Source of the DNA: a virus
Length of the DNA: 57,886 bases
IMG/VR virus record: IMGVR_UViG_3300031507_000003
Location: 1 to 57,886 of that record
Strand: one strand, 5' to 3'
The translations under genes were made by a program, and so were the position numbers. Below are positions 47,993 to 57,057 of this stretch, piece by piece (the first letter of the stretch is position 1; every line of letters starts with the position of its first letter). Under the pieces are notes generated by a model that was not told the origin of the DNA, made no database searches, and was given only the letters and a program-made list of their open reading frames with translations.

Positions 47993-50149
47993 TCATACGG
48001 CGAACCAGCCCCAGGCGGATCCGTCGAACAGGGCCGACAGCCGCAGTATCGCACCCGAGGCGACCACCACGCTGGTGGCGCCGGGCATCGCCAGGGCCGT
48101 GATGGTCTGCGCGGATCCGGTCGCCACGGTCAGCACGTCGGACCCCGTGTTGTGGAAGGTGTACGTCACCGGGTTGAAGTCGGCCCCAGCTGCGGGCAGC
48201 GTGGCGGTGAAGGCGCCCACGGCGTCCGTGTCGCAGATCAGGGCGCGGTCGATGGGGCGCGCGGTGAAGTTGGCGGTCAGACGCCGGATGGCCTTGGGTA
48301 CCGCCCCGTTGACCAGCTCGACCCCGCACGGACCGGACGTGCTCACCCCCGACTCGGTGAACAGCCCGGTCAGCCGGACCCGGCCTAGGGCGAACTTCAC
48401 CGCGTTGGCGGAGTTGCCGTCGATGTTCGGGGTGCTGGATTCGGTGGAGATGTTGGCGTAGATCGTCGGGCCGACACCGGAGGACCCCGGGCCGATGATG
48501 TACAGCTCGTGGACGCACGCTTCGATGGACGCGGAGATCACGTCCATGGCGTGAACGGACCCAACGGACCCGAAGTACGTGCCGACCGGGCACAGTGCGG
48601 CCCAGCAGTACAGGATCATCAGCCGGAGCATGACCCCGTGCTCGGTGAAGGCGAGCGCGTACGTGTACCCGCCTCCGCAGCTCACGTTCTCCGCGATGCA
48701 GTGGTCATTGTTTCCCGGCGCCGGCATCAGGGCTCCGAAGCTGAGCCCGGTACCGAACACGCCCGGGGAGCTGTAGTCGGTGCTCGGGCTGGCGACCGTG
48801 CCCGCCGTGCCGTACCCCACGTTCGCCACGTGCGCGTTGGCGCAGCCGTAGAAGTTGAAGGCGCCGTAGGTGAGCCCGAAGGAGCTGTGAGCCGTGAGGA
48901 TCGCCAGGTTCTTCAGCACGGCCTGGGTGTTGCTGTACACCGCCCCGACGCCGTACCCGCTGCCTTCGTTCGGTCCACAGATCACGCCCGGGTTCCCGGC
49001 CGCGTTGATGCTGGTTATCTGGGCCGCGGTGGACGCGTACACCCCGAAGCTGATCAAGCAGGACCCGGCGAACTGCGGAACGGTCTGCTGCCAGTGCCGC
49101 ACCGCTGCGGCCCCGTCGCTCTCGCCCCGGAACTCAAAGATCTTCTTCACGCCGGTCGTGGGCTGCGGGCCGAAGACGACCTGACCGTTCCCGCTCTTGG
49201 ACGTGTTCAGGGCCCCGGCCACGATGAAGGGCTGCGGAGGCACGTACACCTGCGCGTACGTGTGCGTGGCCAGGTACGTCTCCGCCGCGTCGGTCGCGGC
49301 CTGGATCGCGGTCTGGTTGTCCGTGCCCCAGATCACCACGGCGTTGGCCAGCGCCCCGCCGGACGCGTTGCTGAACGACAGCGTGAGCTGGTTGGCGCTG
49401 GTGCGGACCAGCACGGTGCCGGACGCGGTCGTGACCCCGTTGACCCCGGCGCCTTTCACCGAGATGGCCTTGCCCACGATGCCGACCGCGAATGCCCCGG
49501 TCGCGCTGGTGAGGACTGCGGACCCGGACGACATGACCCCGTCCCCGACGACCTTCGCGTCCCCCACGGCGCCGTACGCGGGGTCGGCGATGTCGAACAC
49601 CCACTCCGGCGTGACGGACTCCGGGGCGGTCCACGCCGCTGCAGCGGCCCCGGTCGCGGTGAGCACGTCGCCGACGGCCGGAGTACCGGACAGGACCACT
49701 CCGTCGATCGCGGCCACGGTCGGGTCCGGGTACGTGCTGCCTGCCAGGTCTCCGCCGGCCGCACCGGTAGGTGGCCTGGAGTCGCTCAGCCGGGGGTCCG
49801 TGGTGACGACCAGGTCGGCCGTGTCCACGATGCCGTGGACCGCCGTGGTGTCCGCTTCATGGGCAGCCAGTTGGGCCACCGTGGCGAACGGTCCTCCGCT
49901 CCCGGCAGGAACGGTGATCTCGAACGATTCCGTGTCCAGGTGCAGCCAGTACGTGCCTTCCTCGATCCAGAAGGTGAGGAAGGCGTTCGCGTCGGTGACC
50001 GTGGGGTTGGCCACCGGTATGGTGCCGCCCGCGTCGGCCCACAGCGGGGCGAAGGTGTTCGTGTCGTGCAGGAAGACCCTGGACACCACCCCCGGCGCCA
50101 GCGCGCCGGAGGGGAACCAGAACTTCTGGGAGTACAGGGCCAGTGCCAT
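47993..50149 (-). CDS. Tail spike, pectate-lyase-like beta-helix
   Basis: A 718-aa protein. N terminus (VVSRVFLHDTNTFAPLWADAGGT) is a fibre-type module, then a linker with PDPTVAAIDGVVLSGTPAVGDV, the motif found in phage fibre trimerisation regions. Residues about 215-640 (ADPAYGAVGDAKVVGDG) form a right-handed beta-helix. A C-terminal beta domain (TATLPAAGADFNPVTYTFHN) closes it. It is placed between the major tail protein and the connectors, away from the other spike, and may bind a different receptor or degrade capsular material. Confidence 0.75.
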   Translation of the reverse strand: MALALYSQKFWFPSGALAPGVVSRVFLHDTNTFAPLWADAGGTIPVANPTVTDANAFLTFWIEEGTYWLHLDTESFEITVPAGSGGPFATVAQLAAHEADTTAVHGIVDTADLVVTTDPRLSDSRPPTGAAGGDLAGSTYPDPTVAAIDGVVLSGTPAVGDVLTATGAAAAAWTAPESVTPEWVFDIADPAYGAVGDAKVVGDGVMSSGSAVLTSATGAFAVGIVGKAISVKGAGVNGVTTASGTVLVRTSANQLTLSFSNASGGALANAVVIWGTDNQTAIQAATDAAETYLATHTYAQVYVPPQPFIVAGALNTSKSGNGQVVFGPQPTTGVKKIFEFRGESDGAAAVRHWQQTVPQFAGSCLISFGVYASTAAQITSINAAGNPGVICGPNEGSGYGVGAVYSNTQAVLKNLAILTAHSSFGLTYGAFNFYGCANAHVANVGYGTAGTVASPSTDYSSPGVFGTGLSFGALMPAPGNNDHCIAENVSCGGGYTYALAFTEHGVMLRLMILYCWAALCPVGTYFGSVGSVHAMDVISASIEACVHELYIIGPGSSGVGPTIYANISTESSTPNIDGNSANAVKFALGRVRLTGLFTESGVSTSGPCGVELVNGAVPKAIRRLTANFTARPIDRALICDTDAVGAFTATLPAAGADFNPVTYTFHNTGSDVLTVATGSAQTITALAMPGATSVVVASGAILRLSALFDGSAWGWFAV

Positions 50150-50169
50150 GCCGCGCCCTTCGGATCAGG

Positions 50170-50844
50170 TCACAGCGTGAGCGTGGTGGAGTCGCAGGCC
50201 GCGTCCGGGGGCGGAGTCGTGGTGACGTTCCAGATCCAGTGCCTTCCGGTCTCCAGCACGGTGCCCGCCGGAAGCCAGTCCGCCCCGACCTCTTCCAGCC
50301 AGTTGACGCCTACGGCCTGTGTCTCGGACACGCTCTGGAAGGTGGACTTGTCGTTCTCCACCGTGTAGTCACCGTGCTGGGTGTTGCCCACGTTGGGCCA
50401 GGCGTTGTAGATGAACCGCTGGTTGCCCGAGCTGTCGCAGGCACCTGATCCGGCCACTTCCTGCCAGATCTCCAGCGAGAACCGGTTGTCGTCCCCGCCC
50501 TCACCGAAGGCGAAGCCGGTACCGGTGACGGGGGTTCCGGTCCCCAGGAGCTGGGCGTCGATCACGTACGCGGCGAGAAGTACGTTCACCTCACACCAAT
50601 CGACCGTGATCTCCTCCCGCTTGAAGATCGGCTTGTCCTTCTGGTTGATGCACGCGTCGCCCGCGGCGTTGCGCTGGAAGAACTCCGTACCGTCCTCGTA
50701 CTGCGGGCTCGTCACGGCTTGAATGAAGCCGTCGCTGGTGATGACCAGCCCGGAGTCCCCGGTGATCGGGACACCGCACACGTCCACGGCCACGATGCGC
50801 AGGTGCGTCCCCTTGATGGGAGCTGCACAGGTGGATGCTGCCAT
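50170..50844 (-). CDS. Major tail protein
   Basis: A 224-aa protein starting at ATG 50844 (AAGGAG six bases before). AASTCAAPIKGTHLRIVAVD and QAVTSPQYEDGTEFFQRNA followed by GFAFGEGGDDNRFSLEIWQ match the tail tube proteins of Streptomyces siphophages as I know them. It polymerises around the tape measure. Its position before the connectors rather than after them is unusual. Confidence 0.75.
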   Translation of the reverse strand: MAASTCAAPIKGTHLRIVAVDVCGVPITGDSGLVITSDGFIQAVTSPQYEDGTEFFQRNAAGDACINQKDKPIFKREEITVDWCEVNVLLAAYVIDAQLLGTGTPVTGTGFAFGEGGDDNRFSLEIWQEVAGSGACDSSGNQRFIYNAWPNVGNTQHGDYTVENDKSTFQSVSETQAVGVNWLEEVGADWLPAGTVLETGRHWIWNVTTTPPPDAACDSTTLTL

Positions 50845-50854
50845 GGTCAACTCC

Positions 50855-51763
50855 TTATACGGTGGGGACGCCCAGGTCCGTCAGCGCTGCCAGCAGGCAG
50901 CAGGTGAAACCGAGCACGTACGTGCGCTCAGCGATCATCTTGACTGTGTTCTCGGCCCGGTCGAAACTCTCGTCGCGCCGGGTGGCCCGTACCTCGCTCC
51001 GGTATCCGAACAGCGGCCCGGTCGCGTAGATCCAGGACGTAGCCGTAGCCGGAGGAGCCCCTGCCGGGGATGTCCCGGGGAACAGTCCGCTCACCACGAC
51101 CTTGTTACCGGAGGAACTGATCAGGGTTCCATTGACATCCTTGACCAGCCGGAGCGATTCCAGTGTGGGGAGCGCGAGCCGGGGGACGTAGATGATCCCG
51201 ATACCCCCGTAGCACTGATCCAGTTGCTGGGTCAGCTCACCGAACGCCACGGCCGGATCCAGGGTGACCGCGTCCGTGCCCATGGCTGCGATCGTGGCCA
51301 CCGGCTGGAGCACGATGCCGTGTTCGTCCACGACTTCGGTATCGGCCGCCAGGTGCGGGAAGACGACTGTCTGACCGCCGGCGACGCCGGTCCAGAACGC
51401 AGCTTCCACCTGGGACGATTCGGTCCGGTCCAGGGCCTCGGTCGCCAGAGCGTTGATCGCCGCTTCGTCACCCAGACCGACCGGGGAGCAGTCGAACTCG
51501 GCGAACACCGTGAACGGCGTGGCGCCCCGGAACTCCTGCAGCACGTTGTCGGTCTTGGCAGGCGGGGCCGGGGGCGACCCCCCGTCGGAGCCGGTGACGA
51601 TGACACATTCGTCGTAGGTGCTGTCCCCGGCCGGGCACATGTCGATCCAGGTAATTCCCGCCTGCCAGTGGGCCGGGGCGGTCGGGTGCTCCGCCGTGTC
51701 CCACAGACCGTACGGCAGCGGGGTGAACGCGGGCGGGTTGACGATGGGTCGCGCGCTAGCCAC
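50855..51763 (-). CDS. Virion structural protein
   Basis: A 302-aa protein starting at GTG 51763, directly between major capsid and major tail genes. Mixed beta sequence (GITWIDMCPAGDSTYDECV, VFAEFDCSPVGLGDEAAI). Conserved location suggests a head decoration or connector role. No family recognised with confidence. Confidence 0.6.
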   Translation of the reverse strand: MASARPIVNPPAFTPLPYGLWDTAEHPTAPAHWQAGITWIDMCPAGDSTYDECVIVTGSDGGSPPAPPAKTDNVLQEFRGATPFTVFAEFDCSPVGLGDEAAINALATEALDRTESSQVEAAFWTGVAGGQTVVFPHLAADTEVVDEHGIVLQPVATIAAMGTDAVTLDPAVAFGELTQQLDQCYGGIGIIYVPRLALPTLESLRLVKDVNGTLISSSGNKVVVSGLFPGTSPAGAPPATATSWIYATGPLFGYRSEVRATRRDESFDRAENTVKMIAERTYVLGFTCCLLAALTDLGVPTV

Positions 51764-51804
51764 CTGCGCTCACCTCCCTTCTGTTGCTCGCTGCGGGAAG
51801 GGGA

Positions 51805-53577
51805 TCAGACGCGGACGGTGCCGGAGAGCAGGGCGGAGGTGGAGCCGTTGACGTTGAATCCGACGGAGTACTGCCGGGAGGCGTGACCCACCATGGCGAT
51901 CAGGTGGCACTCCTCGCTCCACGCGGCGGTGTAGTCGTTCTCGGCGTTCAGCACGCTGTCCCGGATCACGCCCAGGTCCAGGGTCATGCCCTGGCCGTGG
52001 AGGAAGGTACCGGCCGCGAAGATCATGAAGTTGACCGTCGTAGGCCAGGCCACCAGCCCGGTGGCGTTGCCGAACTGACCGGAACCGCGCACCTGCCAGT
52101 CCGAGACCCACTGCACGCGGACGTTGCGGGCGGTGAAGAACGAGGTGATCTCCGCGTCCGCGACCGCCTGCCAGGCGTCCACCCCCGCCTTCCAGGCCAG
52201 GTCCGCGCGGAGCACGTCCCTCACCCAGTACGGGAGAACGACCTCGAGCACGTCATCGGTGCACATGCCGTAGCGGGCGCGGTAGTCGGTCGCGGCCAGG
52301 CTCACCGCGTCGTAGATGCGGGGCGCGGCCGCGTCGGTCGCGGCGCCGCCCGTGATGGCGGTGGCAGCGCCGGAGGCCGCGACCATGAGCGCGATGAGCC
52401 GGGCGTTGATGGCCCGCTCGTGCGCGGCCATGAGCAGCTGAAGGGTGTTCTGGGTGGCCTCGGGGTACGCGTCGTTCGTGAGGTTGCCGGCGGTCAGGCA
52501 GATGCCGTAGCAGTCCAGCCGCTCCTCGTCGAAGGTCGGGCAGGGCACCCGCATGCACGGCTTGTTCGGGGAGCCGGTGACCGTGGCTTCGTCGTCCGCC
52601 TCGGTCCACAGCCACGGCACGGAGGCGTTGGAGAACGCGACCGCGAATCCGCCGAAGGCATTGGTCCCGACCGCGTCCGCGAGCGAGGGGGAGACCGGGA
52701 ACTGGATCCCGCCGCGGGTGATGCCCACGGTCGGCAGGTCGATCAGGCCGTCCGAGCACGCGATGTTGAAGAAGTCGTAGCGGATCTCGGACGGGGCGCA
52801 CCAGCCACCGCCGGCCACCAGGGCTTCGGCCATCTCGGGCCGGGTCAGGTGCTTGATGAGCTGCCCGACCTTGGAGAACGAGGTGTTGTTGTCGACCGTG
52901 TGCTCGAACTGGTTCTTGATCGTGGCCACGATGTGGCCCTGCTCGGTGGAACCGGTGCGGCTGATCGGGATGGCGCGGGACTTCTTGGAGAACGCGTCGC
53001 CCAGGTCGTCCATGCTGACGATGTCGGCGCCGGCAGCCTTGCCGGGGATGTCGATCGACGCGGTTACCGCGAGCCGAGGGGTGACCTCACCCTGGGTCTG
53101 CGGGGCGACCGCGGCCGTGGCGGACAGCGACGCGGTGGCCCGGGTGACCTGGCCCTGGAACCTGCTGCCCATCATGTCCGCAAGCGCGGCGGTGACGCCC
53201 TGCGCGGTGGCACGGGCGATCGCGTCGGTGTCCACGGCAGCGGCGACCGGGGCCGCGGGCTCGGTCGGTGCGGCGGGGCCGTTGACGCGGGCCGCGATGG
53301 CCGCCATCTGGTCTGCGTTGCGGATCCGGGCCTGGTCCGCGAGCCGTGCGGCCGTGGCCTGCTTGCCTTCCAGCTCGGCCGCGATGCGGTCCAGGTCGTC
53401 CGCGACGCGCCCGGCGTAGGCGATGCGCTGCTGCGCGGACTCTGCGGTGATCTCGCCCGGGTCCTCGGAGTTGAGCCGGTTGACCTCCGCCATGCCCTGC
53501 TCTTGCAGGGCAGTCAGGTCAGCGACGCTCATGAGCGTCAGATCCGACGGGGCGGAGAACAGTTCGTCACGGGCCAT
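51805..53577 (-). CDS. Major capsid protein with N-terminal scaffold-like domain
   Basis: A 590-aa protein. Residues about 10-150 are a coiled coil plus Ala/Pro linker (VNRLNSEDPGEITAESAQQR), which in HK97-type capsids acts as a delta/scaffold domain removed by the protease. The rest is HK97-like (FSKVGQLIKHLTRPEMAEA, GGGWCAPSEIRYDFF, YRARYGMCTDDVLEVVLP). It forms the shell. It is preceded by the only late-block regulatory element and a terminator, so it may start a strong late unit. Confidence 0.85.
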   Translation of the reverse strand: MARDELFSAPSDLTLMSVADLTALQEQGMAEVNRLNSEDPGEITAESAQQRIAYAGRVADDLDRIAAELEGKQATAARLADQARIRNADQMAAIAARVNGPAAPTEPAAPVAAAVDTDAIARATAQGVTAALADMMGSRFQGQVTRATASLSATAAVAPQTQGEVTPRLAVTASIDIPGKAAGADIVSMDDLGDAFSKKSRAIPISRTGSTEQGHIVATIKNQFEHTVDNNTSFSKVGQLIKHLTRPEMAEALVAGGGWCAPSEIRYDFFNIACSDGLIDLPTVGITRGGIQFPVSPSLADAVGTNAFGGFAVAFSNASVPWLWTEADDEATVTGSPNKPCMRVPCPTFDEERLDCYGICLTAGNLTNDAYPEATQNTLQLLMAAHERAINARLIALMVAASGAATAITGGAATDAAAPRIYDAVSLAATDYRARYGMCTDDVLEVVLPYWVRDVLRADLAWKAGVDAWQAVADAEITSFFTARNVRVQWVSDWQVRGSGQFGNATGLVAWPTTVNFMIFAAGTFLHGQGMTLDLGVIRDSVLNAENDYTAAWSEECHLIAMVGHASRQYSVGFNVNGSTSALLSGTVRV

Positions 53578-53675
53578 GTTCGGTCCCCTCGTGGCCGGAT
53601 CGTCAGCGCTCAGGCGCTACTCAGGGTCAAGTTAGCACCCGCCACAGGGGACAGCAAAGATCAATATATTTCGTC

Positions 53676-53689
53676 GAATCGGTTAAATC
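53676..53689 (-). promoter_or_regulatory. TTTAATTAAA-type element upstream of the capsid gene
   Basis: On the minus strand GATTTAACCGATTC. It lies about 100 bp upstream of the capsid start in an AT-rich patch (53661-53675), suggesting a capsid promoter. Confidence 0.45.
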
Positions 53690-53707
53690 AATGGTCAGCG
53701 ACGTGGA

Positions 53708-53740
53708 ACAGCCCCCGTGGACCCAGTTCCCGGGGGCTGT
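53708..53740 (-). terminator. Terminator hairpin downstream of the MuF/protease gene
   Basis: ACAGCCCCCG (53708-53717) pairs with CGGGGGCTGT (53731-53740) around a 13-base loop, between the small gene at 53759 and the capsid promoter region. Confidence 0.7.
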
Positions 53741-53758
53741 CGCTGTGACGGTACGTGG

Positions 53759-53821
53759 TCAGGTGGTCGGAGGCGGGGGAGCGACCACAGGCTTGGCCTT
53801 CCGCTTGCCGCATGCGCACAT
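53759..53821 (-). CDS. Tiny Cys-containing peptide
   Basis: A 20-aa peptide (starts MCACGKRKAKPV, proline-rich end) behind GAGGGGAGGTGACGG, which also contains the stop of the MuF/protease gene. Such very short CxxC peptides recur next to head genes of actinophages. Evidence is the ribosome site and tight coupling. Confidence 0.5.
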   Translation of the reverse strand: MCACGKRKAKPVVAPPPPTT

Positions 53822-53829
53822 GGGTTCCG

Positions 53830-56800
53830 TCACCTCCCCTCGGTGAACCGGGCGAGGGTCTGATCCATGATCAGCTTGTACGCCCTGGCGATGTCCATGC
53901 CCTCAGGATGCCAGACGGGAGGGGCCGCACCCGCCGCTACCAGCGCCATGGGCTGTCCTCCGGCCACGCGTGCGCGGGTCCGGAGGTCCGATTCGAGGAA
54001 CCCGGCCGTATTCACCCCGAGCAGCGCCACCAGGCGGAGCTTCCCTCCGATGTTGCGCCAGTCGCCGCTGACGCGGCCCGCTGCCCGCAGGGCGAACACC
54101 GCAGAGGAGTCGGCGCCAGGGCGGATCTGCCCGGCCAGCCAGATCCCGTGCTTGTCGTTGCCGACCGCCACATCTGCCACCGCAGTACCGGTGTTGTCGT
54201 AGTGCTCCGCTGCCGGGCGCGCCCCGACGTACAGCGATGCGTGTCCGGTGCCGATCGTGATCTGCCCGACCGCTGCCCGGGACCCGTCGGAGCAGATCAC
54301 CTCACCGGTCATGTAGTGGTCGTGGGTGTCCTCGCGCGGGGCGGTGACGCACTGCCCGTCGTAGCCGATGTGGCAGGCGTTCCACGGCGCGATGTGCCCG
54401 TACAGGTACCCGTCGTCCGTGATGACCACCCCGGTGTACCCGGCCAGCTTCGGGTCCGCGAACCGGGACGGGTGCGGCCGGAAGTCGGTCATCTCGACCA
54501 GGGCTCCGGCCGTGACAGCATCGTCCAGCACGAACGGCGCCGGGACCTTCCCCGCGTCCTTCAGGTGCGCGGCCACGTGGTTGTACACGCCGCGTTCGTC
54601 TGCCGTCGGGATCGTGGTGCCGCCCCGTCCTCCGTGAAGGACCGCGATGGTGGCGGAGCAGGCAGCCAGGTTCGCCGGGCCGGCGGATCCGTCCGCGTTG
54701 ATCTCGTGGTGGATGAACTTGCAGCCGGTCTTCGGGATCTTCCCCGCGTCCACTGCGCTGTCATCGGTCCACGCGTACGCGGCCTTCGCCTGCGCCAGCG
54801 TGAGCGGAGAGGGAAGCCTCTTCTCGTTGGCCCCCGCGTCCCAGGACGCGTCGGAGGTAGCCGTGTGGTGGACAGCGACGGCCGCGAACGCGTACGGCTC
54901 ACCGCCAGCCACGACGGTCCCCTTGTCGTCGGTGAGCGCCACGTACGCTTCGGCGAACGCCGGGATGTCCACCAGCGTGGCAGCCCGGATCCGCCCCGCA
55001 TGGAAGATCATCTTCTCGGGCGGGGGTCCGCCGAACAGCGCAGCCAGCGGATCGTCCTCCATCACAGCCGCTCCGTCATCGGCCGGGTAGACCAGCTCCA
55101 CGTCCGCATCGGTGATGGAGTCAGCGTCGATGGAGACGCCCCGCAGGAACTTACCCTTGATCAGGTCGTACGCGGTCTGCCCGTCCGGAACCGCCAGGTT
55201 CAGCACGCCGGAACCCATGATCTTGGACCCGTCGCGCCAGATCTTGTCGATCCGGCCCACGTTCACAGCCACGGTGTGCGGCTCGCCCCCGTGGCTGTCC
55301 TCCTTGTTCCAGCGCAGCGGGACCGGAAGATCGGCCCAGGTCAGCGCGTCCGGGGCGAACTCGCGCCCGTCCCCGGTGACGATCCCCTCCACCGCCAGAG
55401 GCCCGGTCCAGGGGGCCGTCTGGGTCCCGGCCGCTGCCACGTAGCCGACTGGTTCCGGGACCACGTCACCGCTGTTCATCTCGTCCGCAGCCTGCGCCGC
55501 TTCCTCGGGCGTGGCGTAGCAGCCGCACACGCTGTCATCCATGGTGTTGACCACCGCGACCGGGGTACTCCCGGTGCACTCGGGCCGGTCCTGGGCCACT
55601 TCGTAGGCCATGCTCACTCCTTCGTCCACGGCTGCCGAAGCGGTCGCGCCGGCCGGTTGGTTCCACACGGTAACGATCGTCCCCCGGCACCGCGATCCGC
55701 CCAGGCACCGCCGGTACCCGCCGGACGGGTACGCGGCGAAGGACGCTGCCAGGCTCTGGTACTCCGTCCCGTCGATGTCCCGGCACGGTTTGCAGGAGTT
55801 CCGGTCCAGCACCTCGCTGGCGAAGTACCGCCCCGTTGGAGCGACCGCGAGAACGGTGCGCCTGCCTTCGGCCTGGGCCTGGGTCACGGCCCCGCCTACG
55901 GATTCCCGGGGCTGGGCATCGGTCAGATTGTCCAGGTGCTGCTGAACCCCGGCCGTCACCGCCCCAGGGGCGTTGCCATGGCCGAACAGGCGCAGCGCCG
56001 TGCGCACCGCGCTCTGCACCAGCGAGGTGGCCATGAGCCGGGCGGTGACCCGGGCCACCTGGTCCAGCAGGTCCCGGCCCGCGGCCGCGGTCACCGTGTC
56101 GGAGGACAGGGACCAGTCCGGGACCGTGACGCCCTGCGCCTCGGCTTCCTTCTGCTGCGCATCCGCAGCCTGCTTCGCGGCCGCGAGCAGAGCTGGCGCC
56201 AGCACCTCGTACGCGGCCTGTTCGTCCACCGTGACGGAGTCCAGGGCGCTCAGATCGTCCGCCTTCGCGGCGACCGAGACCTGCCCCACGATGTCCGCGC
56301 CCTGGGCCTTGAACACCGGCTCCAGATCCTTGAGCACCGCGTCCACAGCCGATTCCCAGGTGGACTGCATCCGTTCGAAGTCGGTGTGGGCTGCCAGCTC
56401 GGTGGAGGTGAGGTTGCGGCGCAGCGGGGCCGCGGCAGCAGTCATCGCCCCGGACAGCGGGATGTCCGTGTAGTCGCCCCCGAAGGCGACCCGCACCCGG
56501 TCGAACTCCACCGGCCCCAGCCGCTTCTGGAGTTCCTTGGCCAGGGACAGGTCGGAGGTGTACGCCATACAGATGTGCGGGGCCCACGGGGTGTGCTGGA
56601 CCGCCAGCTCAGGGCCGTCCAGAAGACTGTCAACGATCCGTTCCCGGAGACTTCCCAGCGTCGTCCAGTTCTCGACCCGGTTCTCTGCCGGTATGTCCCC
56701 GACACCGAGCACCCAGCAGGGATCCTCGCCGTTGCCGTTCCAGTGGTTGACGCCGAACGCGTTCCCCGTCAGCGTGACGGGGCCGAGTGACACCACCGCG

Positions 56801-57057
56801 TCCATGACCGCGTTGGTCATCTCCGACTTGTCGTTCTGGCTGAACACGGACATGTCCGGTCCGAGGTAGAGCAGCGTGACGTGCAGATCGGCAGCGCTCT
56901 CGCCCCCGGCCAGCTTGAGCCGCTTGGCGTCAGCGGCCGTCGGCATGAGGGCGATCATGCCCCCGCTCAGGTGCTCTCCGTCCGCCAGTTCCACCGTGCG
57001 GTGGCCGTGCGCGTGCTGGACGTGGCGGCCCCGGAGATGGAACGGGAGCGGCGTCAC
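53830..57057 (-). CDS. 2H-phosphoesterase / MuF head protein / capsid maturation protease fusion
   Basis: A 1075-aa protein starting at GTG 57057, overlapping the portal stop. Residues about 20-205 are a 2H phosphoesterase (LigT-like) domain: DLHVTLLYLG (HVT 59-61) and WAPHICMAY (HIC 161-163) supply the paired histidines. Residues about 380-470 match MuF head morphogenesis proteins (RYFASEVLDRNSCKPCRDIDGTEY, PSGGYRRC). The following region (GIVTGDGREFAPDALTWADLPVPLRWNKEDSHGGEPH) is a prohead-protease-like segment. C terminus is a long helical/beta tail. It would be packaged near the portal, so the phosphoesterase could be delivered into the host. Confidence 0.8.
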   Translation of the reverse strand: MTPLPFHLRGRHVQHAHGHRTVELADGEHLSGGMIALMPTAADAKRLKLAGGESAADLHVTLLYLGPDMSVFSQNDKSEMTNAVMDAVVSLGPVTLTGNAFGVNHWNGNGEDPCWVLGVGDIPAENRVENWTTLGSLRERIVDSLLDGPELAVQHTPWAPHICMAYTSDLSLAKELQKRLGPVEFDRVRVAFGGDYTDIPLSGAMTAAAAPLRRNLTSTELAAHTDFERMQSTWESAVDAVLKDLEPVFKAQGADIVGQVSVAAKADDLSALDSVTVDEQAAYEVLAPALLAAAKQAADAQQKEAEAQGVTVPDWSLSSDTVTAAAGRDLLDQVARVTARLMATSLVQSAVRTALRLFGHGNAPGAVTAGVQQHLDNLTDAQPRESVGGAVTQAQAEGRRTVLAVAPTGRYFASEVLDRNSCKPCRDIDGTEYQSLAASFAAYPSGGYRRCLGGSRCRGTIVTVWNQPAGATASAAVDEGVSMAYEVAQDRPECTGSTPVAVVNTMDDSVCGCYATPEEAAQAADEMNSGDVVPEPVGYVAAAGTQTAPWTGPLAVEGIVTGDGREFAPDALTWADLPVPLRWNKEDSHGGEPHTVAVNVGRIDKIWRDGSKIMGSGVLNLAVPDGQTAYDLIKGKFLRGVSIDADSITDADVELVYPADDGAAVMEDDPLAALFGGPPPEKMIFHAGRIRAATLVDIPAFAEAYVALTDDKGTVVAGGEPYAFAAVAVHHTATSDASWDAGANEKRLPSPLTLAQAKAAYAWTDDSAVDAGKIPKTGCKFIHHEINADGSAGPANLAACSATIAVLHGGRGGTTIPTADERGVYNHVAAHLKDAGKVPAPFVLDDAVTAGALVEMTDFRPHPSRFADPKLAGYTGVVITDDGYLYGHIAPWNACHIGYDGQCVTAPREDTHDHYMTGEVICSDGSRAAVGQITIGTGHASLYVGARPAAEHYDNTGTAVADVAVGNDKHGIWLAGQIRPGADSSAVFALRAAGRVSGDWRNIGGKLRLVALLGVNTAGFLESDLRTRARVAGGQPMALVAAGAAPPVWHPEGMDIARAYKLIMDQTLARFTEGR

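Noticed and set aside
53755-56790. Long open frame on the plus strand opposite the MuF/protease gene
   Set aside because: It is Arg/Pro/Gly-rich and lacks domain patterns, as expected for the antisense of a high-GC gene. The minus strand carries recognisable domains.
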